This document shows positions 1 through 8,167 of a DNA stretch of 64,000 nucleotides, piece after piece. How positions within the stretch are numbered: the first letter of the stretch is position 1; every line of letters starts with the position of its first letter. This DNA comes from Gluconacetobacter diazotrophicus PA1 5. Lineage in GTDB: Bacteria; Pseudomonadota; Alphaproteobacteria; Acetobacterales; Acetobacteraceae. A program made the translations under genes and the position numbers. The stretch is from the NCBI RefSeq assembly GCF_000021325.1, contig NC_011365.1, forward strand, positions 744,001-808,000. The letters run 5' to 3'. The notes beneath the pieces were generated by a model. It was not told where the DNA came from and did no database searches. It saw nothing but the letters and a program-made list of their open reading frames with translations.

Positions 1-1777
1 GGGTGCCCCCCGAGGTCACATACATCTTGACCGCCAGCGCACCGGTCTTGGTCGGCGCCGGATAGGTCCCGTTGGGGTCCGACACGTCGCTCATCCCCGC
101 TGCCGGCATCTGCTGGAAGTTGAGCAAGTGCAGGATGTCGAAGCCGGCGCGATGCAGCGGCAGCAGATAGACCGCCCCGGCCGTCGCCGTCGCATTCCCT
201 GTCGCGCCGGAGATGATGGAGGGGTAGGCATTGCCGGTGACCGCGACGTTGTTCCGCAGCAGCTTTTCATAGGCCACGCCGAAATTCTGGTAGTCGTATT
301 CCGCCTGCGCCATCCCGGCCGGCAGCGACAGCATGTTGCCAATTGGGAAGTCATCGTTGGAAATGAAGCGCGCGCCGTCGCCGGCATTTTGCTGACCGCC
401 CACGATCCAGGCGTGATGCGCGCCAGTCGCCAGGATCGTCGCCTCCTGGTAGAGGATTCCGGGCAGGCTGAAGCTACAGGCCGTCGAGCCGCCGTTGGTG
501 GAGCATGACGACGACGCAGCCACGGTCTTGTCCAGCCCCATGTCCCAGTCGAGCCCGATATTGATCGGCGTCCGGTTCGCCCACCCCCAGACCTGCGCGG
601 ATTTGTTCCAGAACGCGCCATAGCCGCTGATATCGTCGCCATGGTCCCACCGCTCCACGAAGTGGTAGAGTTCCTGACCCGACTGCACCAGATCCTGCTC
701 GTTATAGGAACTGGCTGGGTTCAGCGTCATCGGAGCGCCCACCAGGCCCGTCACCGTCTTGAGGAACGAGGAATAGGCCGTGTCCAGAGTGATCCGGTTG
801 CCGGACCAGTCCCAAAGCGGTGTGCTGATCGTGCCGTAGGTGTCGACGAAGATGCCGTCGAACCCGAAATGCTGGATGACCTGCCGGGCCTGCTGCGCCC
901 AGTAATACTGCCAGTTCACATTGTTCGGGTTCATGTAGCCGACGTTGGCATCGAAATGCCAGACATCGCTCAGCTTGCAGGACGAGGTCGCGCCACAGTT
1001 ATCGCTGAACATCGCCCACTGCAGGCTCGCGCCGGAGCCGTCCTGGGTGAAATCTGGCGAGATCCCGACATTCGCACCGTAAAGCGGGAAGTAGGACAGC
1101 GTTCCCATCCGGTATCGCCTGGCCGTGGCGATGCCGCGCCGGATCAGCTGCGCGGACTGGGTCAGGTTGTCCCCGTTCACCCAGTTTTCCGCGTCCGTCC
1201 AGGGCTTATGCCAGCGATACAGCTGGTTGTAGAACTGGAGATTGTTGCAGTGATAGGCATTGAGTCCGGCGATGTCGGCCTCGGGCGTCCCGTAGATCCC
1301 GGCAGGGTTCCAGCCGCCCCCGGCCGTGAAGGTGCCGGTGAACCAGCACTGGCGCGGATAGACCCACCAGTCAGGCGAGTAATCGATCGCGGCGGCCTGG
1401 GTATCGACGGCGGTGCCGGCCGCGTTGGCCGCGACGATCTGGACGTAATAGCCCTGATGATCGGCCATGCCCACGGTCGGGATATCGATCTCCACCGTGG
1501 CGGACGCGGATGCCGCGAGGCTGCTCACGGCCGCCACCACCGGCTGGCCCACCGGCACGCCGCGACCGCTCACGGTCGCGGTCAGGGTGCCGCTGAACGC
1601 GCCGCCGGTGCCGTTAGCGAGCCCAACGAACAACCGTGCCACGTCCCCGCTCGTATAGGTCGCACGGTCGCTGTCGACCGTCTGGATCAGCGATCCCGTC
1701 AGGGTCGGCGCCCCCGCGTGAGCCGCCCCAGCCAGGACGAACGCGCAGAGCGCCAGCAGCTTACCAAGCCGGAACAT
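1..1777 (-). CDS. Secreted GH66 dextranase-like glycoside hydrolase (3' end off window)
   Basis: The frame is open from an ATG at 1777 to the left edge, giving about 592 residues without a stop. A hydrophobic signal peptide (MFRLGKLLALCAFVLAGAAH) indicates export. A beta-rich N-terminal region is followed by a barrel with family GH66 hallmarks: LNAYHCNNLQFYNQL, then GFDGIFVDTYGT with the probable nucleophile Asp312, then ELYHFVERWD with probable acid/base Glu375, and a later HLLNF motif. GH66 enzymes cleave alpha-1,6-glucan (dextran) or form cyclic isomaltooligosaccharides; which applies here cannot be decided. The catalytic assignments are by motif and spacing, not alignment. The start overlaps the end of a truncated upstream frame, suggesting a former operon. 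The neighbouring polysaccharide cluster makes a glucan-processing role plausible. Confidence 0.8.
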   Translation of the reverse strand, partial: MFRLGKLLALCAFVLAGAAHAGAPTLTGSLIQTVDSDRATYTSGDVARLFVGLANGTGGAFSGTLTATVSGRGVPVGQPVVAAVSSLAASASATVEIDIPTVGMADHQGYYVQIVAANAAGTAVDTQAAAIDYSPDWWVYPRQCWFTGTFTAGGGWNPAGIYGTPEADIAGLNAYHCNNLQFYNQLYRWHKPWTDAENWVNGDNLTQSAQLIRRGIATARRYRMGTLSYFPLYGANVGISPDFTQDGSGASLQWAMFSDNCGATSSCKLSDVWHFDANVGYMNPNNVNWQYYWAQQARQVIQHFGFDGIFVDTYGTISTPLWDWSGNRITLDTAYSSFLKTVTGLVGAPMTLNPASSYNEQDLVQSGQELYHFVERWDHGDDISGYGAFWNKSAQVWGWANRTPINIGLDWDMGLDKTVAASSSCSTNGGSTACSFSLPGILYQEATILATGAHHAWIVGGQQNAGDGARFISNDDFPIGNMLSLPAGMAQAEYDYQNFGVAYEKLLRNNVAVTGNAYPSIISGATGNATATAGAVYLLPLHRAGFDILHLLNFQQMPAAGMSDVSDPNGTYPAPTKTGALAVKMYVTSGGT

Positions 1778-1991
1778 AATGCGTGCTCCCGTTTTGATCC
1801 TTGAACGTGAAGCAGCCGGTCGATCCCGCCAGCGAGCCGCAACTGGCGGGCGTCGCGACATAGCCCGAAAACGCGATGTTGCCGTAAAGTCCGATCGCGC
1901 CGGTGCCCTTGGCGTAGAAACTGATGGATGCATTCGCGGCATTCGGCGACAGATACCCGTTGCCAGAGGTGTCCTGCCACACGGTAATGAT
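1761..1991 (-). pseudogene. C-terminal remnant of an unrecognised gene cut by the IS5-family element
   Basis: About 76 codons are open from the left inverted repeat of the IS5-family element down to a stop at 1761, overlapping the dextranase start by 17 bases. The translation is rich in Gly, Ser, Ala and aromatic residues (ISFYAKGTGAIGLYGNIAFSGY) with two cysteines and ends in HYVPAW, which reads like an exported beta-rich protein tail. A GTG at 1982 could act as a start, but the frame continues upstream into the insertion sequence, so truncation is the simpler reading. I do not recognise the family. Confidence 0.5.
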
Positions 1992-3137
1992 GAGACCTGT
2001 GCGCGAATGGTGGTTATTACTGGGGCCACCTGTATTTAAGACAGAAGACGCTGCACTGGCCTGCGTCTTTATTGTTTAAAATGCTTCACGACGCGTTTCA
2101 GAACTGATGTGGTCGCCAACCCGTTATGCGACTAATGCGAGGATCGTGAGGGTCCGTCTGAGATTGTAGGCAATGGCTGTAACGTGGATCTGGATGGCGG
2201 CCTTGGCGAGACCCCGCCATCGCATGCGGCGCAGGCCGTAACTTCGTTTCCATGTGCCGAAGATCTTTTCGATCCGGCCCCGGGTCCGGTGGACGGCGTC
2301 GTTCCAGGCCTTCAACCTGGCAAGCGTTTCCTGTTCGTCGTGTCCCCACATCGACGTTGCGGCAACGCGGAGCGTGCCACCTTTCGACCGGACGGCATCG
2401 CGGAAATGATTGCCACGATAGGCACCGTCTGCAAAAACCTCGCCAGGATCGTCGGGCACGGCGTCCGGACCGGCGCGTCCATCATTGATATTGGCCGGGG
2501 TAATTGCGATCTGCTCGACCAAAGCCGTCGTCGCGTCCGCGCCAACATGGGCGTTGTAGCCATGCACGGCCTTGCGGCCCTTGTGCTTGACCCAGCGGGC
2601 CTCGCCATCATGTTCCGTTTGCGACGTAATGATCGTCGCATCGACGATCGTGCCGGTCTTGATCCGGATCGCCTGCGTTTTCAACTGACCCGTCACCGCT
2701 TCGAACAAGGCCCTGTCGAGCGAGCGGGCGGCCAGTTCGCGTCGGAACCGTACAAACGCTGTGCGCTCGGGTGTCGGTTCCTGTGCAGAAAATCCGCAGA
2801 ACCGGCGAAAGGATGCCCGGTCGTCCAGCGCCTCTGCCAACCTGACGTCCGAGAGGTCATGCCAGACCGCAAGCAGCATCGCCCGGAACATCGTAAGCGG
2901 CGGCCATGCTGCTTCGCCTTTCGGCGCGGGATAAACCTGCACCAGCAGGGCCGCCACCGGTCGCCAGTCGATCAGCTTCACGATCTCATCCAATGACGAG
3001 GGCTTTCGATCGGGCCGTGAAAACACAAGACAGTCCTGACCAATCAATCGGTGCGCCATCGCCATGCTCCACGCTCAATACCAGCGACAACAGAATCACT
3101 GTTCAGGCACAACGTCCACCACCCGCGCACAGGTCTC
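1992..3137 (-). mobile_element. IS5-family insertion sequence, about 1146 bp
   Basis: The ends are imperfect inverted repeats: both begin GAGACCTGTGCGCG followed two bases later by TGGTGG, at 1992 reading in and at 3137 on the complementary strand. The element holds one minus-strand DDE transposase gene. No matching target duplication flanks it: the left flank is a truncated gene and the right flank is an IS256-family transposase fragment. The element therefore probably inserted into IS256 and a later deletion removed the other half. Confidence 0.8.
2124..3065 (-). CDS. IS5-family DDE transposase
   Basis: 313 residues. The N-terminal region contains LIDWRPVAALL and WPPLTMFRAMLL, typical of the IS5-family helical domain. 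The DDE catalytic core follows: TGTIVDATII (first Asp), VFADGAYRG (second Asp) and RGRIEKIFGTWKR (Glu). The frame is uninterrupted and nearly fills the element, so it may be active. The start at 3065 leaves about 70 bases to the right inverted repeat, which fits the promoter-proximal end of such elements. Confidence 0.88.
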   Translation of the reverse strand: MAMAHRLIGQDCLVFSRPDRKPSSLDEIVKLIDWRPVAALLVQVYPAPKGEAAWPPLTMFRAMLLAVWHDLSDVRLAEALDDRASFRRFCGFSAQEPTPERTAFVRFRRELAARSLDRALFEAVTGQLKTQAIRIKTGTIVDATIITSQTEHDGEARWVKHKGRKAVHGYNAHVGADATTALVEQIAITPANINDGRAGPDAVPDDPGEVFADGAYRGNHFRDAVRSKGGTLRVAATSMWGHDEQETLARLKAWNDAVHRTRGRIEKIFGTWKRSYGLRRMRWRGLAKAAIQIHVTAIAYNLRRTLTILALVA

Positions 3138-3433
3138 ATTACCCGGCCCCCATCCGTCAGCACGGTCTTCTGCCCGTAGCCATTGCGGCAGTTCGGGCGG
3201 CCGGCCACAGCCTCGCCGTCCAGATGGTGGTCCAGTTCGGCGTTGAGCAACCGCTCCGCCAGCGCCTTCTTCATATCCCCCAGAAGGGCGTCCGCGTCCG
3301 ACATCGTGCGGACCACGCGACCAGCCAGAACCTGGTCCAGAACATCGTCAGGGATCACGGGCTTCTTGCGTCGGGCCATGATGCGTCTCCTTCCTCAGCA
3401 TCACACCAAACACACGAAATTCAGGATAGGCCC
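3138..3433 (-). pseudogene. N-terminal fragment of an IS256-family transposase with one IS end
   Basis: The reading frame starting at ATG 3379 begins MARRKKPVIPDDVLDQVLAG and continues through AELDHHLDGEAVAGR and NGYGQKTVLT, the conserved start of IS256/mutator-type transposases. After about 78 residues it is cut by the IS5-family element, and the remaining codons belong to that element. Upstream of the ATG, the complement of 3405-3433 carries a GAATTTCGTGTG end motif matching the IS256 terminus seen again at 7238-7260. The catalytic domain is lost, so the fragment is inactive. Confidence 0.8.
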
Positions 3434-3523
3434 GCCCCCGTTGCACGCCCCACGCCCTCGGCGTATAATCTCCAGCGGGACTCTATCTGGGCCGGATAAA
3501 AATACAGAGTAAGTCAACAGGGC
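3434..3523. other. Short intergenic between IS256 remnant and glycosyltransferase
   Basis: No gene is seen. This is where composition changes abruptly from GC-rich IS sequence to the AT-rich glycosyltransferase pair, so it marks the left boundary of the atypical DNA. Confidence 0.4.
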
Positions 3524-5131
3524 CTATGTAACCGCGTGCCTTAAACCAAACAGCTTCCGGAGAATCCCGGGCACCTCATTTTCCTTATCGCTTATATTAT
3601 ATGTGTTCAATTCTACATTATTATCATGTTTATACAACACAAATTTATGAAAAATTCCATTAAACATCGGACCAACTGACACTCTAAACTCAATGTCTAA
3701 ATATGAGCACGCCAACTCAAAATTAAACTCAATATAATTTTTTATATTTTTTTTCACGATTTTTGAAATGACGTTATTCCCCCCTCCCGCACAAATTTCT
3801 ATTTCTATATAGTCGGCGAATAAGTCTGAATCAAAATAAGCTTCAAGTTTATAGTATCCAGCCTCTAGCCCAATATAGGGGCCATACATAATTCGCCCTT
3901 CACTCCCTACAGGGATAACAATCCCATGTTTTTCGCGTTTCACATTGATAGTTTGTATATTCGGGTCAGAAAAATCAAAAACTCTGTCTGTCCTGTCGAG
4001 AGAAATATGATGCAACTCTCCCGAAAAATCCCCGAATACACTCATCCTAAATTCGACGTATTGATGAGGAGAACTAATATCAAATGAGAATTTTACACTA
4101 TTTTTATTTATAATATCATCATGTCGTTCGTCATATTCCTTAATAATTTTAGAGCCATAATTAGCTGACACATCAAGAAATACACGAGAGAATTTTGTAT
4201 CGTCACTGAATTTAAACATAACTTCATAGCTACCAGCTTCTAGATCAGCAAAAGGCCCATACATAAATCTACCATGAGCACCTTTCTTCGCAGTCAACCC
4301 GGTGGAAGTTAAAATAGCACAATCTTCAGCATGAATCTTAATCTCGCCTGGATACCACTTCCAATGATCAGTCTCCCCATAAACGCATTTGCTAGCCCAC
4401 AATCTGACATAGCTATTAACACCAGAAAGACCAAGTTCCGAAATATCTCCAGCAACGGCTTTATTACGAATACACACCAGATTTCTATCCGGCGTAATGA
4501 AGGTTACGTTTTGAGGCTGACGCTCAGGGGTAACATATCGTACTTCGCCCATAAACTGGTCATCAGCTTCAAACCGTTGTCCCTTGTCAGCCATAGCGGC
4601 AGCAAATGAACGACCCAGCAAGGCACCTGCCGTTGGATAATGATCATGGATTCCATAGAAACGTTCTTTACAATTTCGGACAATTCCATTGATGGCACGT
4701 TCCCATTCTGGACGGCCCGGCAAAGACCACAAAAGATTCGTCTGGACACAAGTCCAACTTTCCATCCCAGGGTACATTTCCGTAAACGCCGCAACACCAA
4801 AATGCTTTGGAATCTTCCAATAATTTAATAGTTTGTTCGATAAGTCAAAATATATTCCCCCATATATATACATTAAGCAAAAACGTGCCAAGTCACATTT
4901 ATAAGCGTAGGGCACCAACAGATCAAAAGCGGCCAGAACCTCTCCATCAAAATTGGAGCGTATAAAGTCACGTAATGATTCACCACTCCACAAAATATAT
5001 TCCGCCTCTGGGTAAATTTTTCTGGCAGCATCTATATTTTTTTGTACAGCGAGAGGAATTTTTTCGGGAAGACCAAGCCCATCTACAATCAAAACCTGAT
5101 GCAGATATGAAATGGAATGAAATTCAGACAT
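3524..5131 (-). CDS. GT32/DXD-type glycosyltransferase with tandem C-terminal modules (copy A)
   Basis: 535 residues with no signal peptide. Residues 1-260 look like a sugar-transferase fold of the GT32/capsule-synthesis type: LHQVLIVDG near the start, YILWSGE (45-51), YAYKCDLARFCLMY (75-88), GGIYFDLS (91-98) and EADDQFMG (188-195). The usual metal-binding DXD of this family reads DLS here. Residues 265-385 and 390-500 are two related modules sharing GR.MYGPF/Y..LEAG.Y, a D-I/V-S/C-A-G..-like segment and VEFR/IEFR..V, probably beta-sandwiches and possibly carbohydrate-binding. The gene is far more AT-rich than its surroundings. It lies 36 bases downstream of a paralogue in the same orientation. 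A role in surface polysaccharide or glycan decoration is inferred from the adjacent export operon; donor and acceptor are unknown. Confidence 0.7.
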   Translation of the reverse strand: MSEFHSISYLHQVLIVDGLGLPEKIPLAVQKNIDAARKIYPEAEYILWSGESLRDFIRSNFDGEVLAAFDLLVPYAYKCDLARFCLMYIYGGIYFDLSNKLLNYWKIPKHFGVAAFTEMYPGMESWTCVQTNLLWSLPGRPEWERAINGIVRNCKERFYGIHDHYPTAGALLGRSFAAAMADKGQRFEADDQFMGEVRYVTPERQPQNVTFITPDRNLVCIRNKAVAGDISELGLSGVNSYVRLWASKCVYGETDHWKWYPGEIKIHAEDCAILTSTGLTAKKGAHGRFMYGPFADLEAGSYEVMFKFSDDTKFSRVFLDVSANYGSKIIKEYDERHDDIINKNSVKFSFDISSPHQYVEFRMSVFGDFSGELHHISLDRTDRVFDFSDPNIQTINVKREKHGIVIPVGSEGRIMYGPYIGLEAGYYKLEAYFDSDLFADYIEIEICAGGGNNVISKIVKKNIKNYIEFNFELACSYLDIEFRVSVGPMFNGIFHKFVLYKHDNNVELNTYNISDKENEVPGILRKLFGLRHAVT

Positions 5132-5167
5132 AGCCTATCTCTACCTTTTATATAGTAAGCCAACGAC

Positions 5168-6727
5168 TTATTTTGAAATAAGATCGTATTTCACGAATTC
5201 TCCGGAAAAATCCCTATCCACGTGAAGTCTAAATTCAACACCTGTTTGGTCATAGGCCAAAGAGAATGGGAATTCTATTTCAGAATGATAAGAAGGAAAC
5301 AATTTTTTATAATTGAACTTATAAACACTCTCATGAGTGTTCCCACCTGATATATCAATCATAATTTTTGAAAACCTAGTCTTGTCTCCAAAAAATATTT
5401 TTAATGTGTATTCCCCAGATTTTAAATCACAATAAGGACCGAACATGACTCGACCTTTCGTACCTTTGGGAATAAGAATTCCAGTAGATGTGCGAGAAAC
5501 GCCAATCAACTGAATCTGCTTTGAGCGAAAATCCCAGATTTGTCGATAATTGTCGATTTCTTTTCTATCTCCAATCTCCTTTCGATCACTTTTGGTCACC
5601 GTTAAACGACGGATTTCCCCAGAAAACTCTCCAAATACGGAGGCTCTGAACTCAACATTCTCGCTAAATTCAGAAAGAACAAAATCAAGATCTATCGAAT
5701 CATGATTTTTAATTGATTTATCTTGAAAATTAAAACAATTAATTACATTATTTCCATTGCCAGCGCATATATCTACAAAAAACCTTGAAAATTTTGTTTC
5801 AGGACTGAATTCTATTTTTAGACGATAGGACCCACCTTCTAACGTTGCGAAAGGACCATAGAATACGCGCCCTTCTGCACCCGAAGCAACAGCTATACCT
5901 GTTTTAGTTCGAGTTGCTCGTCCCTCGACAATTACATTCAGATCATCAAAATCCCAAACATGATTTTCCTCAGAATACATCTGCCGCGCACGCCAGATGT
6001 CGTTGTAATTATTGGAGCCGGATATCCCAATATCTCTTAAATCGCCCCCTGTTTTTTTTGCCCGGAGAGCGACAACAACACCTTCTTTAGAAACATAAGC
6101 CACATTCAGCATTTTTGCGTCTGGTGTGATACAACGACAATTCCCAACATGCTGATCATCTGCCGATTTATTCTGGCCCCTCTCAACCATTGTTGCTACG
6201 CAGGCCCGTCCAAACAAAACTGGACCAGTAGGATAAAGAGGCTGGCTGCCATAGTAGCGTGTACGACAATTTTCAACAATCCAGTCTATAGCTTTCTTTA
6301 ATTCCGGGCGACCGGGCAGTGACCAGATCAGGCCATTCTGAAGGGCAGTCCAACTGGGAGTAATAAATGGAACATCCCGAAATGCTGCGAGGCCCTTTGC
6401 GGATGGTATATCCCATTTGTTCATTAATCTTACACCAAGGTCAATATACATTCCTCCATGTATGTATAGAACGCACAATCTGGCCAAATCGCACTTATAG
6501 GCATATGGTTTTATTTTATCATAAGCCCACAAGACTTCTTCTGAGAAGTTTTTCAATAAAAATTGACGAATATCTTCTCCGCTCCACATTTTATATTCCG
6601 AGTCTGGATAAAATTCTTTTATGCAACTAATATTATTTTCAATAATTTTTGGAAGATTGTCTGGCAGCTTTCCGTTTCCCAAAATTGTTATTTGATGTAC
6701 TTTATTTATATCGTGATACTTTTTCAT
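5168..6727 (-). CDS. GT32/DXD-type glycosyltransferase with tandem C-terminal modules (copy B)
   Basis: 519 residues and clearly paralogous to the downstream gene along its full length. The catalytic-type region shows VHQITILGNG, YKMWSGED (45-52), PYAYKCDLARLCVLY (74-88), GGMYIDLG (91-98, where DXD would be expected), WSLPGRPEL (135-143) and SADDQHVG (188-195). Modules at about 266-378 and 403-519 repeat the TGI.I..G..GR.(Y/F)GP(F/Y)..L..G.Y pattern, then (D)I..GN, then VEFR.....FSGE. A short linker repeat, DRKEI twice (381-390), separates them. DNA is AT-rich. A promoter-like sequence lies upstream, so this is probably the first gene of a two-gene unit. Function beyond glycosyl transfer cannot be read from sequence. 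Confidence 0.7.
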   Translation of the reverse strand: MKKYHDINKVHQITILGNGKLPDNLPKIIENNISCIKEFYPDSEYKMWSGEDIRQFLLKNFSEEVLWAYDKIKPYAYKCDLARLCVLYIHGGMYIDLGVRLMNKWDIPSAKGLAAFRDVPFITPSWTALQNGLIWSLPGRPELKKAIDWIVENCRTRYYGSQPLYPTGPVLFGRACVATMVERGQNKSADDQHVGNCRCITPDAKMLNVAYVSKEGVVVALRAKKTGGDLRDIGISGSNNYNDIWRARQMYSEENHVWDFDDLNVIVEGRATRTKTGIAVASGAEGRVFYGPFATLEGGSYRLKIEFSPETKFSRFFVDICAGNGNNVINCFNFQDKSIKNHDSIDLDFVLSEFSENVEFRASVFGEFSGEIRRLTVTKSDRKEIGDRKEIDNYRQIWDFRSKQIQLIGVSRTSTGILIPKGTKGRVMFGPYCDLKSGEYTLKIFFGDKTRFSKIMIDISGGNTHESVYKFNYKKLFPSYHSEIEFPFSLAYDQTGVEFRLHVDRDFSGEFVKYDLISK

Positions 6728-6768
6728 TATATCTCTATCGTTGATGAATTTGTGTGGATTGATTTTTT

Positions 6769-6797
6769 ATCTTATAAAAACCTGGCTAGTTCGTCAA
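6769..6797 (-). promoter_or_regulatory. Possible sigma70-type promoter for the glycosyltransferase pair
   Basis: Reading the minus strand, TTGACG (6797-6792) and TAAGAT (6774-6769) are separated by 17 bases, about 40 bases before the ATG at 6727. The match to consensus is moderate and the DNA is AT-rich, so chance similarity is possible. Confidence 0.35.
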
Positions 6798-7083
6798 TTG
6801 GACAACTCCCCAAACCATGTTGATAGTTCTCTGGTGTTCAACTTGAAGTAGTATGAATTACGACCTCGAATCGTTCGATTAATCAAGATTGCACTGAGTT
6901 TCACCTTGTGGAACAGGTTTCGTCATTGCTGAACGAGATCACAACCTTGATCAAATGGGAACCGATCGACACGATACTCTCGTCGATGCGGCTTATGAGG
7001 AGAGGACGTGCCTCCCGATATTCAGACCACTTTGAGCAGGAATTTTCCACTTATGATCCTGGCGACGGGAGAAGGAGAGTTCC
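6798..7083 (+). other. Non-coding stretch with a possible IS5-type transposase remnant
   Basis: No intact gene is seen. A short plus-strand frame around 6898-7000 translates to segments such as LLNEITTLIKWEPIDTIL, which resembles the N-terminal region of IS5-family transposases (E-I-..-L-I-.-W). It then degrades. Together with the IS3 and IS256 fragments that follow, this looks like an IS graveyard. The last 25 bases carry a good ribosome binding site (GGAGAAGGAGAG) for the IS3 OrfA fragment. Confidence 0.35.
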
Positions 7084-7237
7084 ATGAAGAAGTCGAAGTT
7101 TTCTGAGGCGCAGATCGCATTCATCTGGCGCCAGGCAGATGAAGGAACCCCGGTTGCGGAGGTGTGCCGCAAGGCCGGTATCAGCGACGCGACCTTTTAC
7201 AACTGGCGCAAGCGCTATGGCGGTATGACGCCAGGGC
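7084..7237 (+). pseudogene. Truncated IS3-family OrfA (helix-turn-helix half)
   Basis: The frame starts MKKSKFSEAQIAFIWRQADE and includes VCRKAGISDATFYNWRKRYGGM, the helix-turn-helix of IS3/IS407-type OrfA proteins. At GGMTP it runs straight into the terminal sequence of an IS256-family element (7238), and a chance stop follows at 7261-7263. The leucine zipper and the rest of OrfA and OrfB are absent. This is the left part of an IS3 element interrupted by IS256. Confidence 0.75.
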
Positions 7238-7428
7238 GGGACTGTCAGGAATTTCGTGTGTGAGGTGTTGTTCACGTTGTTGATCAGACGGTGGCCCGCG
7301 CGAAGCGGTCACCGAAGAGAATGGCGAACTGGGCCTTTGCCATGGACCATTCCCTTGGGGGCATGATCCCATTCTTTCTCGGCCCGGTTCAAGGCCAGGA
7401 AGAGGAGCTTGAGGGGCGTCCGCACTCG
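7238..7428 (-). pseudogene. IS256-family transposase C-terminal remnant with IS end, frameshifted
   Basis: From about 7428 downwards, the complement encodes LKLLFLALNRAEKEWDHAP and then, after a shift of one base in a C run, REWSMAKAQFAILFGDRFARA, the conserved C-terminus of IS256-family transposases. The stop is near 7289. The outer end at 7238-7260 reads GGGACTGTCAGGAATTTCGT and corresponds to the IS256 end near 3433. The rest of the element, which would lie beyond 7428, is missing. Orientation shows it is not simply the other half of the 3.1-3.4 kb fragment. Confidence 0.7.
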
Positions 7429-7519
7429 TCGCAAAGGCAACCATTATAAACGAAATCGACTACTCCGCGTAGATCTTATAAAGATATCTCACTTTATTTA
7501 CCTCCTAAAAAAGCAATAA

Positions 7520-8167
7520 TTATAACTTATCGTAACTTTCGATCGCATCATGGACACTACCATAAGGTACAAATTTACCCCCATGGATGATAGCCGCCTG
7601 ATCACAATGTTCACGGATAAAACCCATGTCGTGAGAAACGATAATGAGCGCCCTGTCCTGACGTTTCCCAAACAATTCGTCTTGGCATCGCGCCAAAAAA
7701 CGTGCATCTCCGACCATGATAACTTCGTCGATAAGATAGCATTCAAATTCGATGATAATCGATAGCGCAAATGCAAGGCGCGCACGCATTCCTGATGAGT
7801 AGGTCTTGACAGGTTCCCCCAATTGCCGCCCGAGTTCGGCAAAATCATCCACGAATGCTCGGGTAGACGGGTAATCGAGATTATAGATCCTGCAAATAAA
7901 GCGAAGGTTGTCTAGACCACTTAGACTTCCCTGAAACGCACCACCAAATGCCAGGGGCCAGGACACAGACATTGTGCGCTCAATACGTCCAGATGTCGCA
8001 AATTCCACTCCCCCGATGATACGGATAAGCGTCGATTTCCCAGCACCATTTCGGCCTAGAACACCAAGCCGCCGCCCGCGATCAAGCTGAAAATTTACAT
8101 GGTCCAGTACACGCCGGCGTCCACCGGGTACGTGATACTCTTTCACAAGGTCGATACAACGAATCAT
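7520..8167 (-). CDS. kpsT: Polysaccharide export ABC transporter ATP-binding protein (KpsT-like)
   Basis: 215 residues, the normal length for KpsT-type ATPases. Walker A is GRNGAGKST (38-46), the ABC signature is YSSGM (123-127), Walker B is CYLIDEVI (143-150), and SHD follows. The QGSLSGLDNLRF segment and the short C-terminus are typical of the capsule (ABC-2) subfamily. The chosen ATG at 8167 overlaps the permease stop as ATGA; a 24-residue in-frame extension to 8239 lies inside the permease gene and is unlikely. The product should power export of a completed polysaccharide across the inner membrane together with the upstream permease. Confidence 0.88.
   Translation of the reverse strand: MIRCIDLVKEYHVPGGRRRVLDHVNFQLDRGRRLGVLGRNGAGKSTLIRIIGGVEFATSGRIERTMSVSWPLAFGGAFQGSLSGLDNLRFICRIYNLDYPSTRAFVDDFAELGRQLGEPVKTYSSGMRARLAFALSIIIEFECYLIDEVIMVGDARFLARCQDELFGKRQDRALIIVSHDMGFIREHCDQAAIIHGGKFVPYGSVHDAIESYDKL

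Noticed and set aside
641-1804. 387-codon plus-strand open frame
   Set aside because: Antisense of the GH66 gene, which is supported by a signal peptide and family motifs.
3138-7428. The two IS256 fragments as halves of one element split by the glycosyltransferase island
   Set aside because: Both lie on the minus strand, but the N-terminal fragment is at lower coordinates than the C-terminal one; one split element would show the opposite order. They are separate remnants.
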